Shown: piece after piece, positions 14,778 through 22,099 of the stretch
How positions within the stretch are numbered: position 1 is the first letter of the stretch
Layout: each line of letters starts with the position of its first letter
Assembly: GCA_902805665.1 (NCBI GenBank)
Contig: CADCTB010000143.1
Span: 1-55,675, forward strand
Length of the DNA stretch: 55,675 nucleotides
DNA from: an uncultured Acidimicrobiales bacterium
GTDB lineage: Bacteria > Actinomycetota > Acidimicrobiia > Acidimicrobiales > AC-14
Reading direction: 5' to 3'
The notes under the pieces: model-generated
The model's database searches: none
Seen by the model: only the letters and a program-made list of their open reading frames with translations
Told to the model about the DNA's origin: nothing
Program-made: the position numbers and the translations under genes

Positions 14778-17008
14778 GTGCTCACTTTGTCACGGGCCTT
14801 CACCGGGCCGGCGGCGGTCTCACCGGCGTCACCCCCCTCGGAGATGCCGAAGCGGGCGTGCAGGCGGCGCAGCGGCGCGGGCGCCCACCAGTTGGCGTTG
14901 CCGGCAAGGCGCATGAACGCCGGGACCAGGGCGGCCCGGATCAGGGTGGCGTCGAGGATGACGGCCAGGGCCAGGCCCAGGCCGAACAGCTTGATGAACG
15001 TCACCTGCGAGGTGGCGAAGGCCAGGAACACCACGGCCAGCAGGGCGGCGGCGGCGGTCACGATGCGGCCCGTCCGCTCGAGGCCGAGAGCCACCGACGA
15101 CACGTTGTCGCCCGACACGTCGTACTCCTCCTTGATACGGGAGAGCAGGAAGACCTCGTAGTCCATGGACAGCCCGAAGGCGATGCAGAACATGAGGATC
15201 GGCATGGTGGTGGCGATCGTCCCGGTGGCGGTGAAGTCGAGGAGGCCGGACAGGTGGCCTTCCTGGAAGATCCACACCATGGCCCCGAAGCTGGCCGAGA
15301 GGCTGAGCAGGTTGACGATGATCGCCTTGATCGGCACCAGCACCCCACCGGTCATGAGGAACAGGGCGACGAAAGTGACCAGGGCGATCAGGCCGCCGGC
15401 CAGCGGCATGCGGCCGAAGAGCGATGTCTTGGAGTCGACCAGCTCGGCGGAGGCGCCGCCGACCTTGACGTCGAACGGCGACGGTACGTCGCGCACCGCG
15501 TCGACCAGCTTCTCGCCCGCCTCGGAGTACGGCTCGACCGAGGGCACGACCGAGAGCCACGTGCCGGTGTCGCCGGCGAACCGGGCCGTGGCCTCGTTCG
15601 GCGGGGCGGCCAGCTCTCCGCCGACGTAGGACCCGGTCATGGCGTCGACCCGTGCCGCGCCGGGGGCGCGGGACAGGTCCCTGGCGTAGCGGTCGACTTC
15701 GGCGGCCCGGGTGTCGGACATCGCAGCACCGGCGGCCACGACCGACAGGGCGCTCGCCTCGTTCGACGTGAACTGGGTGCGGATCGTGTCCTGTACCTGG
15801 CGGCTCGACGCCGAGGCCGGCAGGTTCCGGTCGTCGGGCAGGCCGAAGGCGATGCGGAGGAAGGGGGCGCCCAGCACCAGCAGGAAGACGATGACGGCAG
15901 TGGCCACGGTGACCGGGCGGCGCATGACGGCCACCGCCACCCGGTGCCAGAACCCGGTTCCCTCTGGCTTGGCCGGGCGGTGCCAGAGCACCCACTTGTC
16001 GACCCGGTGGCCCAGCACGGCCAGGAGGGCGGGGAGCACGACGACCGCGCCCACGGCAGCCAGGGCGACGACTGCGATGCCGGCGTAGGCGAAGGAGCGC
16101 AGGAAGGCCAGCGGGAAGACGAGCATGGCGGCCAGGGAGACGGCGACGGTCAGCGAGCTGAAGATCACCGTGCGCCCGGCGGTCCGCACCGTGCGCTCGA
16201 TGGCGTCGGGCGGCGCCAGCCCCGCCCGCAGCTCCTCCCGGTACCGGGAGACCACGAACAGGCTGTAGTCGATGGCCAGGCCCATGCCCATGGCCGTCGT
16301 CAGGTTGAGAGCGAAGATCGACACCTGGGTGAACGAGGCGAGGACGCGCAGGACCAGGAAGGTGCCCACGACGGCCAGCGCCCCGATGCCGAGCGGCAGC
16401 GATGCGGCGACCACGCTCCCGAAGACGAGGACGAGCAGCACGAGGATGATCGGGAGGCTGATCATCTCCGCCCGGACCAGGTCGTGCTCGATCTGGGTGC
16501 TCACCTGGCGGAACACCTCGGCGAAGCCGCCGACCGCCACGGTGAGCGTGCCGTCCGACCGGGTGTAGCGGGGGGAGATGTGCTCGATGTGCTCGGCGAC
16601 CTGGTCGTCGTCACCCCCGATGGTGGCGAGCACCAGCGCCTGGCTCCCGTCGTTGCTGCGAAGGGGAGGGGGTGCGCCCAGGGTCCAGTACGACACCGAC
16701 TGGGTGACGCCCGCCTCCGCGCCCAGCTCCCGGGTCAGGGCGGCGCCGGCCTCGGCCGCGGCGGCGCTGTCCACCGATCCGTCGGCCGAGGTGACCAGGA
16801 GGACGACGTTGGGGCTCCGCGTCCCGAAGGACTGCTCCAGCACTCGCTTGGCCTGGCTGGACTCGGCGGCCGGATCCTCGAACCCGCCACCCGACAGGTG
16901 CTTGGCCACGCCACCACCGAGGGCTCCGGCGACGAACATGGCGAGGACGCTGGCCACCAGCACCGCCACCCGCCGACGAACCACGAACCGACCGAGCGTC
17001 CCGAGCAT
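14774..17008 (-). CDS. MMPL/RND-family membrane transporter
   Basis: 744 aa from ATG 17008, with a GGAGGTC ribosome site upstream. Two repeats of about six transmembrane helices and two large extracytoplasmic loops are visible: N-terminal helix 'RRRVAVLVASVLAMFVAGAL'; first bundle 'ISLPIILVLLVLVFGSVVAASLPLGIGAL' and 'AMGMGLAIDYSLFVVSRYREEL'; second bundle 'GGLIALVTFVALFLMTGGVLVPIK' and 'CIAFGLSMDYEVFLLSRIKEEY'. The two 'DYSLF/DYEVF' motifs are the proton-relay signature of MMPL proteins. Substrates in this family are lipids, hydrophobic drugs or siderophores; the paired TetR suggests inducible efflux. Confidence 0.93.
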   Translation of the reverse strand: MLGTLGRFVVRRRVAVLVASVLAMFVAGALGGGVAKHLSGGGFEDPAAESSQAKRVLEQSFGTRSPNVVLLVTSADGSVDSAAAAEAGAALTRELGAEAGVTQSVSYWTLGAPPPLRSNDGSQALVLATIGGDDDQVAEHIEHISPRYTRSDGTLTVAVGGFAEVFRQVSTQIEHDLVRAEMISLPIILVLLVLVFGSVVAASLPLGIGALAVVGTFLVLRVLASFTQVSIFALNLTTAMGMGLAIDYSLFVVSRYREELRAGLAPPDAIERTVRTAGRTVIFSSLTVAVSLAAMLVFPLAFLRSFAYAGIAVVALAAVGAVVVLPALLAVLGHRVDKWVLWHRPAKPEGTGFWHRVAVAVMRRPVTVATAVIVFLLVLGAPFLRIAFGLPDDRNLPASASSRQVQDTIRTQFTSNEASALSVVAAGAAMSDTRAAEVDRYARDLSRAPGAARVDAMTGSYVGGELAAPPNEATARFAGDTGTWLSVVPSVEPYSEAGEKLVDAVRDVPSPFDVKVGGASAELVDSKTSLFGRMPLAGGLIALVTFVALFLMTGGVLVPIKAIIVNLLSLSASFGAMVWIFQEGHLSGLLDFTATGTIATTMPILMFCIAFGLSMDYEVFLLSRIKEEYDVSGDNVSSVALGLERTGRIVTAAAALLAVVFLAFATSQVTFIKLFGLGLALAVILDATLIRAALVPAFMRLAGNANWWAPAPLRRLHARFGISEGGDAGETAAGPVKARDKVST

Positions 17009-17023
17009 TCCGCTGACCTCCGA

Positions 17024-17044
17024 TAACCTAACGACGTTAAGTTA
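17024..17044. promoter_or_regulatory. Operator-like 21 bp near-palindrome upstream of the MMPL-tetR operon
   Basis: Half sites TAACCTAACG and CGTTAAGTTA around a central A match in 18 of 21 positions when the sequence is compared with its complement. It lies 15-36 bp before the MMPL ATG and covers a minus-strand -10-like TAGGTT. Likely TetR binding site. Confidence 0.6.
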
Positions 17045-17259
17045 ACGGGAGTATGCTCCGCCCGGGCGCGGCTGTCCAGAGGTCAGCGAAAAAAAGGGGG
17101 AGAAAGGGGGCGGGCAGGGGACTCGACTGGCGAATCCCCTGCCCGGGAGGGGTTGTTTCACACCGCGCTGCGGCGCATCGAGGCCCTACCCGGGGGTTCG
17201 CGGGGCAAAACCGGGAAGACCGGAAATTCCGGGGCCGCCTTTTCGGGTAGGTCCAGGGG
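17045..17259 (+). promoter_or_regulatory. Structured 5' region of the seleno-rhodanese gene (no gene seen)
   Basis: About 215 bases with unusual A- and G-runs (AAAAAAAGGGGG near 17090) and two hairpins. CGGGCAGGGG (17111-17120) pairs with CCCCTGCCCG (17136-17145), and CTACCCG (17186-17192) pairs with CGGGTAG (17244-17250), enclosing CCGGAA-A-TTCCGG (17220-17232). No known riboswitch, tRNA or stable RNA pattern was recognised. It could be a regulatory leader or a small RNA. The only ribosome-site-like AGGGG abuts the ATG at 17260, too close for normal use. Confidence 0.4.
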
Positions 17260-18159
17260 ATGTTCAAGAACGCGAGCAGAGAGCAGGTCCGCCGGCTGGC
17301 CGACGAGGGTGCGCAGGTGGTGGAGGTGCTCGAGCGCCGGCAGTACCAGCTGGCCCACCTCCCGGGCGCCGTGCACATCCCGGCATGGGAGCTGACACCG
17401 GCCCGGGCCGCCGAGCTCGACCGCACCCGGCCTGTGGTCGTCTACTGCTTCGACACCCTCTGAGACCTCAGTCCCCGAGCAGCGTGCCTGCTCGATCTCT
17501 ACGGCTTCTCCGAGGTCTACGACTACGTCGACGGAAAGTCCGACTGGATGGCGTACGGCCTGCCCGTGGAGGGCACCGACGGGCCGTTCCTCGGCGGCCA
17601 GCTGACCGACGTCGCCACCTGCGACGTGGGGCTCACGGTGGCCGACGCCCGTAAGGTGCTCGACGGCTCGCCGGACGGGTCGGTCATCGTGCTGGCGGGC
17701 GACGGGTTGGTGGTCGGCGAGTTCGAGGCCGGGACGCTCCAGGGGCGTGACGACGCCGACCGCCTCCTCGACGTGATGGACCCCGTCCCGACCACGGTCC
17801 GGCCGAGCGTGACGGTGGCGTCGGTGGCCGAGGCCGGTGGCGGACCGAGCCTGGTGACCACCTCCGACGGCCGGCTCCTGGGCCAGGCCACCGTCGACGC
17901 AGTCGACGGGGAGCACGACCAGGAGGGCCACGACCATGAGGGCCACGACCACGAGGGCCACGACCACGACGCGGACACGGACGCCTTCGACCGTGAGCTG
18001 GCCTCGGTCATGGAGGCCATCGAGGAGCGCTTCGGCGACGAGGAGCCGTCCGAGGACGAACTGCGGTCCTTCCTGCGCGAGCGGCTGCTGGCCGAGGGCA
18101 AGAGCGCCGAGGACGCCGACCGCTTCCTCGACGAGCTCGAGTCCGGGGACGACGGTTGA
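17260..18159 (+). CDS. Rhodanese-CBS-like protein, predicted selenoprotein (Sec68), with His-rich linker
   Basis: One frame from ATG 17260 to TGA 18157-18159, 299 residues if UGA at codon 68 (17461-17463) is decoded. Residues 1-96 are a rhodanese domain: 'AHLPGAVHIPAWEL', strand 'PVVVYC' with catalytic Cys63, active-site loop 'FDTLU-DLSPRAA', then 'LYGFSEVYDYVDGKSDWMAYGLP'. The frame is plainly continuous through the UGA. Related actinobacterial proteins, as I recall, have Cys there. Residues about 114-211 look like a CBS pair ('VMDPVPTTVRPSVTVASVAEA', 'TSDGRLLGQAT'). Residues 218-242 are a (GHDHE)n metal-binding stretch, followed by an acidic helical tail. A SECIS-like hairpin sits 19 nt after the UGA. 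Likely role: sulfur or selenium transfer or redox chemistry with metal and nucleotide sensing (inference). Confidence 0.85.
17461..17463 (+). other. In-frame UGA codon predicted to encode selenocysteine (Sec68)
   Basis: TGA between 'CFDTL' and 'DLSPRAA' in the rhodanese active-site loop. Both flanks belong to one domain in one frame with no gap, and the next start-like codon is 28 codons downstream in the middle of the domain. Confidence 0.82.
17476..17494 (+). promoter_or_regulatory. Predicted bacterial SECIS hairpin in the rhodanese mRNA
   Basis: CGAGCAG (17476-17482) pairs with CTGCTCG (17488-17494), a perfect 7 bp stem, around the loop CGTGC. The loop starts 20 nt after the UGA and has G-U at positions 2-3 (+21/+22). 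Spacing and GU position are identical to the hairpin in the seleno-ATPase gene. A longer-range GACCTC/GAGGTC pairing (17464-17469/17512-17517) could extend it. Confidence 0.78.
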
Positions 18160-18201
18160 GCAACTAGGAGCAGCGAACGGCGCTGGGCCAGACTGTCGAC
18201 C

Positions 18202-19941
18202 ATGGCCGAGACAGGGGCGGATCCGCGCTCCGACCGCCCCCCGTGCCCGGTTCGCCCGGCGTCCTCCGAACTGGCCGACCTCGGGTTCGAACGCCGGCCG
18301 ATGGTCCGCTGGCTCGATCCCCACCAGCTGGTCGACACCGCGGTGCGGGTGCTCGTGGCCGGTGTCTTCAGCTCCTACGCCGACAACCGCGAGCTCCAGG
18401 CGCTGGTGCCGGGGGAGGTCTTCGACCGCCGGGAGGGGCCCGAGCTCTGGCTCGACTACGTGGCCGACCTGGGCGACGGCTGGAACTCCACCTACACGGT
18501 GGCCGGCCTCCTCGCCGCCGAGGAGCTGAAGCTGGAGTGGGACGGCGAGTCCTACGCCACGGAGCGGGGCCGCATCCTCGTGATGGGCGGCGACCAGGTG
18601 TACCCGGTGCCCAAGCGGATCGAGTACGAGAACCGCCTGCTGGGGCCCTACCGGTCCGCTCTGCCGTGCGCGCCCGACCCGGCCCCCGAGCTGTTCGCCA
18701 TCCCGGGCAGCCACGACTGGTACGACGGCCTGGTCAACTTCACCAGCATCTTCTGCCGCAGCCGGTGGATCGGCGGGTGGCGGACCCAACAGCGCCGCAG
18801 CTACTTCGCCCTGCAGCTGCCGGCGGGGTGGTGGTTGTGGGGCATCGACATCCAGTTCGGCGCCTACATCGACGAGGCCCAGCTCGAGTACTTCGCCGGC
18901 GTCGCCCGCGACCGCATACAGCCGGGCGACCGCATCGTCCTGTGCATGGCCAAGGAGGTCGAGAGCGGCCGCAGCGACGCGGAGACGCACTCCGACCGCG
19001 ATGTCGACCACCTCGACCGTGAGGTCATCCAGCCGAGCGGCGCCCGTCTCGTCGTCTACCTCAAGAGCGGCAAGCACCACTACGCCCGGTACGAGGAGGA
19101 GGACGGCCCCCGCCAGCACGTCACCGCCGGCGGAGGCGGCGCCTTCCTCCATCCCACCCACGGCCTTCCCGAACGCATGCGCATGCCCGGCGAGCAGGAG
19201 CACAGGTGCTACCGCCGGGCGGCCACCTATCCCTCGGCCAAGACCTCGAAGGGGTTGCGCAAGCGGATCTGGCTCCTGGCCCCCTACAACCTGCCGCTCG
19301 CCGGCCTGTTCGGCCTGCTGCAGGTGGTGCTGGCCTTCATGCTCGCCCTGCACCTCGACGACCGCCACCTCGACCTCGGTCTGGGTGATCTGCGCCGGGC
19401 CCTGTGGGAGAGCCCCACCGCCTTCTTCCTGATCACGACCATGCTCGTCCTGCTCGCGGGCATGGTGCGCTTCGCCCACGACGCCAGCGGCCTCACCCGC
19501 TTCCTGCTGGGTCTCGTGCATTCGGCGCTCCAGCTGGCGAGCGTCGCCGCGGTGATGATGGTGGCCTCGCGCCTGTCGTCAGCAGTGGGGCTGCGGGGCG
19601 TCTGGTCCCTGGTCACCTTCCTTGTCCTTGTCGGGTTGCTGGGCGGGATCGGCGGCACGGTCGGCATGTCCGGCTACCTGTACGTCACCAACTGCCTGGG
19701 GTTCCACGGCAACGAGGGCTACGCCCCTCTCCATCACATGGACCTGAAGCACTTCCTCCGGCTGCACATCGACGCCGATGGCGAGCTCACGATCTACCCG
19801 ATCGGTGTCGACCACGTCGGGCGCCACTGGGAGCTCCGCCCCGACGACCCGCCGGAGGCACCCTGGTTCGCCGCCGTCCCCCCGATCGAGCCGCACCTCA
19901 TCGAGAAGCCGATCCGCATCGACGCCGACCGTCCCAGGTGA
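18202..19941 (+). CDS. Calcineurin-like metallophosphoesterase with C-terminal membrane domain
   Basis: 579 aa, ATG 18202. The phosphoesterase domain (about 80-320) has 'YVADLGDGW', 'VMGGDQVYP' (D131), 'AIPGSHDWYDGL' and 'TAGGGGAFLHPTH'. The usual GNHD is GSHD (Ser170), and the usual 'SGDxHHY' block reads 'KSGKHHY', so two metal-ligand regions deviate from the family pattern and activity may be altered. About four membrane helices follow ('LAGLFGLLQVVLAFMLAL', 'AFFLITTMLVLLAGMV', 'LHSALQLASVAAVMMVAS'-like, 'LVTFLVLVGLLGGIGGT'), then a cytoplasmic end. The family is a membrane-bound phosphoesterase of unknown substrate. The TGA overlaps the GTG of the DUF72 gene. Confidence 0.82.
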   Translation: MAETGADPRSDRPPCPVRPASSELADLGFERRPMVRWLDPHQLVDTAVRVLVAGVFSSYADNRELQALVPGEVFDRREGPELWLDYVADLGDGWNSTYTVAGLLAAEELKLEWDGESYATERGRILVMGGDQVYPVPKRIEYENRLLGPYRSALPCAPDPAPELFAIPGSHDWYDGLVNFTSIFCRSRWIGGWRTQQRRSYFALQLPAGWWLWGIDIQFGAYIDEAQLEYFAGVARDRIQPGDRIVLCMAKEVESGRSDAETHSDRDVDHLDREVIQPSGARLVVYLKSGKHHYARYEEEDGPRQHVTAGGGGAFLHPTHGLPERMRMPGEQEHRCYRRAATYPSAKTSKGLRKRIWLLAPYNLPLAGLFGLLQVVLAFMLALHLDDRHLDLGLGDLRRALWESPTAFFLITTMLVLLAGMVRFAHDASGLTRFLLGLVHSALQLASVAAVMMVASRLSSAVGLRGVWSLVTFLVLVGLLGGIGGTVGMSGYLYVTNCLGFHGNEGYAPLHHMDLKHFLRLHIDADGELTIYPIGVDHVGRHWELRPDDPPEAPWFAAVPPIEPHLIEKPIRIDADRPR

Positions 19942-20693
19942 GCGCCGGTGTGGCCCGGGTCGGCTGCTCGGGCTGGGTCTACAAGCACTGGCGGGGGCCG
20001 GTGTACCCGCCGGACCTCCCCACCGGCCGGTGGTTCGAGCACTACGCCACCCTCCTCGACTCGGTCGAGATCAACAACAGCTTCTACCGGCTCCCGACTG
20101 AGGCGGCGGCCGAGGGATGGGCCTCCCAGGCTCCGCCCGGGTTCGTCTACGCCCTCAAGCTCGGTCAGTTCGGGTCGCACCGGATGAAGCTCAAGGACGC
20201 CGGCTCGTGGCTGCACAACCACCTCGACCGGGTGGAGCGCCTGGGCGCCAGCGGCGGGCCCACGCTCGTGCAGCTGCCGCCGCGGTGGAAGCGCAACGCC
20301 GAGCGCCTCGACGAGTTCCTCGCCGTGGCCCCCAAGACCCTGCGCTGGGCGGTGGAGGTCCGGGAGGCCTCGTGGCTGCACGAGGAGACCTACGAGGTCC
20401 TCCGTCGCCACGGCGCCGCGCTCTGCATCCACGACCTGCTCGACGGCCACCCCTGGGAGCTGACCACGGACTGGACCTACGTGCGGTTCCACGGCCCCCG
20501 GGCCACCGAGGCCGCCTATCAGGGGCGGTACGGCCCGGACGGCCTGTACTGGATGGGGGAGCGGCTCAGCAGCTGGCTGGCCGAGGGCCACGACGTCTAC
20601 GCCTATTTCAACAACGACGACTCCGGGTATGCGGTGGACGACGCCCGGTGGCTGGCCGACCGTCTCGGCCACCGCCCAACCCGGAATGGTTGA
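19938..20693 (+). CDS. DUF72 family protein (YecE-like, TIM barrel)
   Basis: Predicted 251 aa from GTG 19938, overlapping the upstream stop (GTGA). Family markers: 'VARVGCSGWVYKHWRGPVYPPDLPTGRWFEHYA', 'SVEINNSFYRLPT', 'GFVYALKLGQFGSH', 'LVQLPPRWKRNAERLDEFL', 'WAVEVREASWL', 'YVRFHGP' and 'VYAYFNNDDSGYAVDDA'. DUF72 proteins adopt a TIM-barrel fold; a nuclease or metal-dependent role has been suggested but is not established as far as I know. The gene is complete and is the last of this run; its stop lies in a palindromic operator-like sequence. Confidence 0.9.
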   Translation: MSAGVARVGCSGWVYKHWRGPVYPPDLPTGRWFEHYATLLDSVEINNSFYRLPTEAAAEGWASQAPPGFVYALKLGQFGSHRMKLKDAGSWLHNHLDRVERLGASGGPTLVQLPPRWKRNAERLDEFLAVAPKTLRWAVEVREASWLHEETYEVLRRHGAALCIHDLLDGHPWELTTDWTYVRFHGPRATEAAYQGRYGPDGLYWMGERLSSWLAEGHDVYAYFNNDDSGYAVDDARWLADRLGHRPTRNG

Positions 20694-20701
20694 AGGTTCA
20701 A
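20690..20701. promoter_or_regulatory. Palindromic operator-like site upstream of the VOC gene
   Basis: TTGAA-GG-TTCAA is a 12 bp palindrome with two central bases, a shape often bound by MarR-type regulators. It lies about 40 bp before the VOC start at 20742 and overlaps the stop codon of the DUF72 gene. No regulator gene is adjacent. Confidence 0.35.
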
Positions 20702-20741
20702 AGATGTTGGACACAGAGGTGACCGTCCGAAGGAGCAGCCC

Positions 20742-21266
20742 ATGCCCGTGACCCGTCTCAACCACGCCGTGCTCTACGTCCGCGACGTCGAGCGCACCCG
20801 GGAGTTCTACGAGAACGTCCTGGGGTTCAAGACCCTGATCTGGGCGCCCGGCCAGGCCGCGTTCTTCCAGGCTCCCGGCTCCACCAACGACCACGACCTG
20901 GGCACCTTCCAGATCGGCTCCGGCGCCGGGCCGTCCACGGCCGGGCGCAGCACCGTCGGCCTGTACCACCTGGCGTGGGAGGTCGACACCCTCGCCGAGC
21001 TGGCCCGCATCCGGGCCCTCCTGACCGAGCGGGGCGCCCTCACCGGGGCCTCCGACCACATCACCACCAAGGCGCTGTACGCCCGCGACCCCGACGGCAT
21101 CGAGTTCGAGGTGTCCTGGCTGCTGTCCGCCGACCTCATCACCGACGAGATGCGAGCCCAGACGGCCACGCTCGCCCGGCCCCGTCCCCTCGACCTGGAG
21201 GGCGAGATCGTCCGCTACGGCGCCGAGACCCGCGGCGGGGTGGGCGTTTCCATGCCGGTTGGGTAG
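20742..21266 (+). CDS. VOC-family (glyoxalase/dioxygenase-like) metalloenzyme
   Basis: 174 aa, ATG 20742 with an AAGGAG ribosome site. Two beta-alpha-beta-beta-beta modules: 'RLNHAVLYVRDVERTREFYENVLGFK' (metal His) and 'LYHLAWEVDTLAEL' (second His), ending 'ARDPDGIEFEVSW' with the Glu ligand. This H-H-E pattern fits catechol-2,3-dioxygenase-like or glyoxalase-like proteins. The substrate cannot be assigned. It stands alone behind its own promoter region and a TTGAA/TTCAA palindrome. Confidence 0.9.
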   Translation: MPVTRLNHAVLYVRDVERTREFYENVLGFKTLIWAPGQAAFFQAPGSTNDHDLGTFQIGSGAGPSTAGRSTVGLYHLAWEVDTLAELARIRALLTERGALTGASDHITTKALYARDPDGIEFEVSWLLSADLITDEMRAQTATLARPRPLDLEGEIVRYGAETRGGVGVSMPVG

Positions 21267-21276
21267 GGGGTCGGCG

Positions 21277-21453
21277 ATGCCCGACCGACCGCAGGACCAC
21301 GACGACACAGCGATCCGCCCCTCGCCGGGCGCCAGCGGCCCCGGCGAACCGGGCTACGAGGGTGACGCAACGGTGGGCGATGAAGGGGCCGCCGCCGGCG
21401 ACGAGGCCTACCAGGACCCCTTCGGTCGCCCGGACAGCGGCGCGGAGCTGTGA
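21277..21453 (+). CDS. Small acidic hypothetical protein
   Basis: 58 aa from ATG 21277, 10 nt after the VOC stop, with a G-rich ribosome site. The protein is short, hydrophilic and disordered-looking, rich in Asp, Glu, Gly and Pro ('RPQDHDDTAIRPSPGASGPG', ending 'YQDPFGRPDSGAEL'). It has no signal or membrane segment. Codon bias agrees with the neighbours. Function unknown; an alternative in-frame start lies 18 nt upstream. The following 21454-21561 shows no gene. Confidence 0.5.
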   Translation: MPDRPQDHDDTAIRPSPGASGPGEPGYEGDATVGDEGAAAGDEAYQDPFGRPDSGAEL

Positions 21454-21561
21454 CGGTCTAGGGGCGCTGCCGATCCATCGCGCTGCGCCGGTGGCGATGC
21501 TCGCGGCGCCGCAGGTCAGGGCTCCGGGCCGCAGGCTCGGTCTACGTGGATCTGCAGCGTC

Positions 21562-22023
21562 CTAGGGGACGGTCGGCATCGGCATGGGTTTGGCGTCGGC
21601 CATCCGCTCAGGCGTCCAGTAGTTCGGGTCGTACGGCAGGACCGGCGAGCTCACCGCCGCGTCAGGGTTCTCAGGCCGGGGCCCGGCCGGCGCAGTCGAC
21701 GAGGGGGAGATGGGAGGCGGGGGCGGGCCGGTGCGTGCCCCGGACCGTGCTCCCGGATCGGGCTCGATCGGCGGCGCCGGCTCGGTCGGTCCGGCGGCCG
21801 GTGCCGGCTCCACCGACCCCGGCCCGACCGCGGGCTGCACCCACACCGCGCCCACAGCCGGCTCGGCCGCCACCGGGGCCGGCTCGGGCACCTTCCGGGC
21901 GCCGCCGCCGTCTCCGTCTCCGGCTCCGGCCAGGCCGGGGACCACCAGCACCGCCGCCGCCACGATCACCAACGCGCCGGCGACGGCCAGGACGACGTGG
22001 GCCGGTCTCCTTGAAGTGTTCAT
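21562..22023 (-). CDS. Membrane-anchored, Pro/Ala/Glu-rich extracytoplasmic protein
   Basis: Predicted 153 aa from ATG 22023. One N-terminal membrane helix or uncleaved signal ('HVVLAVAGALVIVAAAVLVVPGLAGAG') is followed by a low-complexity region rich in Pro, Ala and Glu ('EPAPVAAEPAVGAVWVQPAV', 'PPPPISPSSTAPAGPRPENP') and a short conserved-looking end ('LPYDPNYWTPERMADAKPMP'). It is probably a cell-wall-spanning or periplasm-like linker protein. No family was recognised. An ECF-type promoter candidate lies upstream. Confidence 0.6.
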   Translation of the reverse strand: MNTSRRPAHVVLAVAGALVIVAAAVLVVPGLAGAGDGDGGGARKVPEPAPVAAEPAVGAVWVQPAVGPGSVEPAPAAGPTEPAPPIEPDPGARSGARTGPPPPPISPSSTAPAGPRPENPDAAVSSPVLPYDPNYWTPERMADAKPMPMPTVP

Positions 22024-22077
22024 CACCGGTCCGACGACCCGGAGAACGGCTTGGTTCCCGATGTCTCTGAAGTGTTC
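22012..22077. promoter_or_regulatory. Direct repeat and ECF-type promoter candidate upstream of the Pro-rich protein
   Basis: The 10-mer TGAAGTGTTC occurs at 22012-22021 and 22068-22077, 46 bases apart. On the minus strand GGAAC (22058-22054) and CGTC (22036-22033) are 17 bp apart, resembling an ECF sigma promoter, with the CGTC box 9 nt before ATG 22023. The repeats flank this promoter and could be a regulator site. Confidence 0.35.
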
Positions 22078-22099
22078 GGCCCCCGTAGGCTGCCGGGTC

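Noticed and set aside
14771-17026. Plus-strand open frame opposite the MMPL transporter
   Set aside because: Low-complexity shadow; the minus strand has all MMPL motifs.
17053-17259. selC (tRNA-Sec) or another tRNA in the rhodanese leader
   Set aside because: No acceptor-stem/T-arm pairing or UCA anticodon arm could be folded; only simple hairpins are present.
6549-18159. Genome-wide UGA reassignment to Cys or Trp
   Set aside because: UGA ends many intact genes here (for example the arsR, CDF, binding-protein, ccmB, ccmC and ccmF genes), often overlapping the next start. A rare UGA-reading Cys-tRNA remains possible but does not explain the matched hairpins.
17158-19521. Very long minus-strand open frame opposite the rhodanese and phosphoesterase genes
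   Set aside because: Composition is a shadow of the plus-strand genes (Val/Gly/Arg/Asp-rich, no domain), as expected in high-GC DNA.
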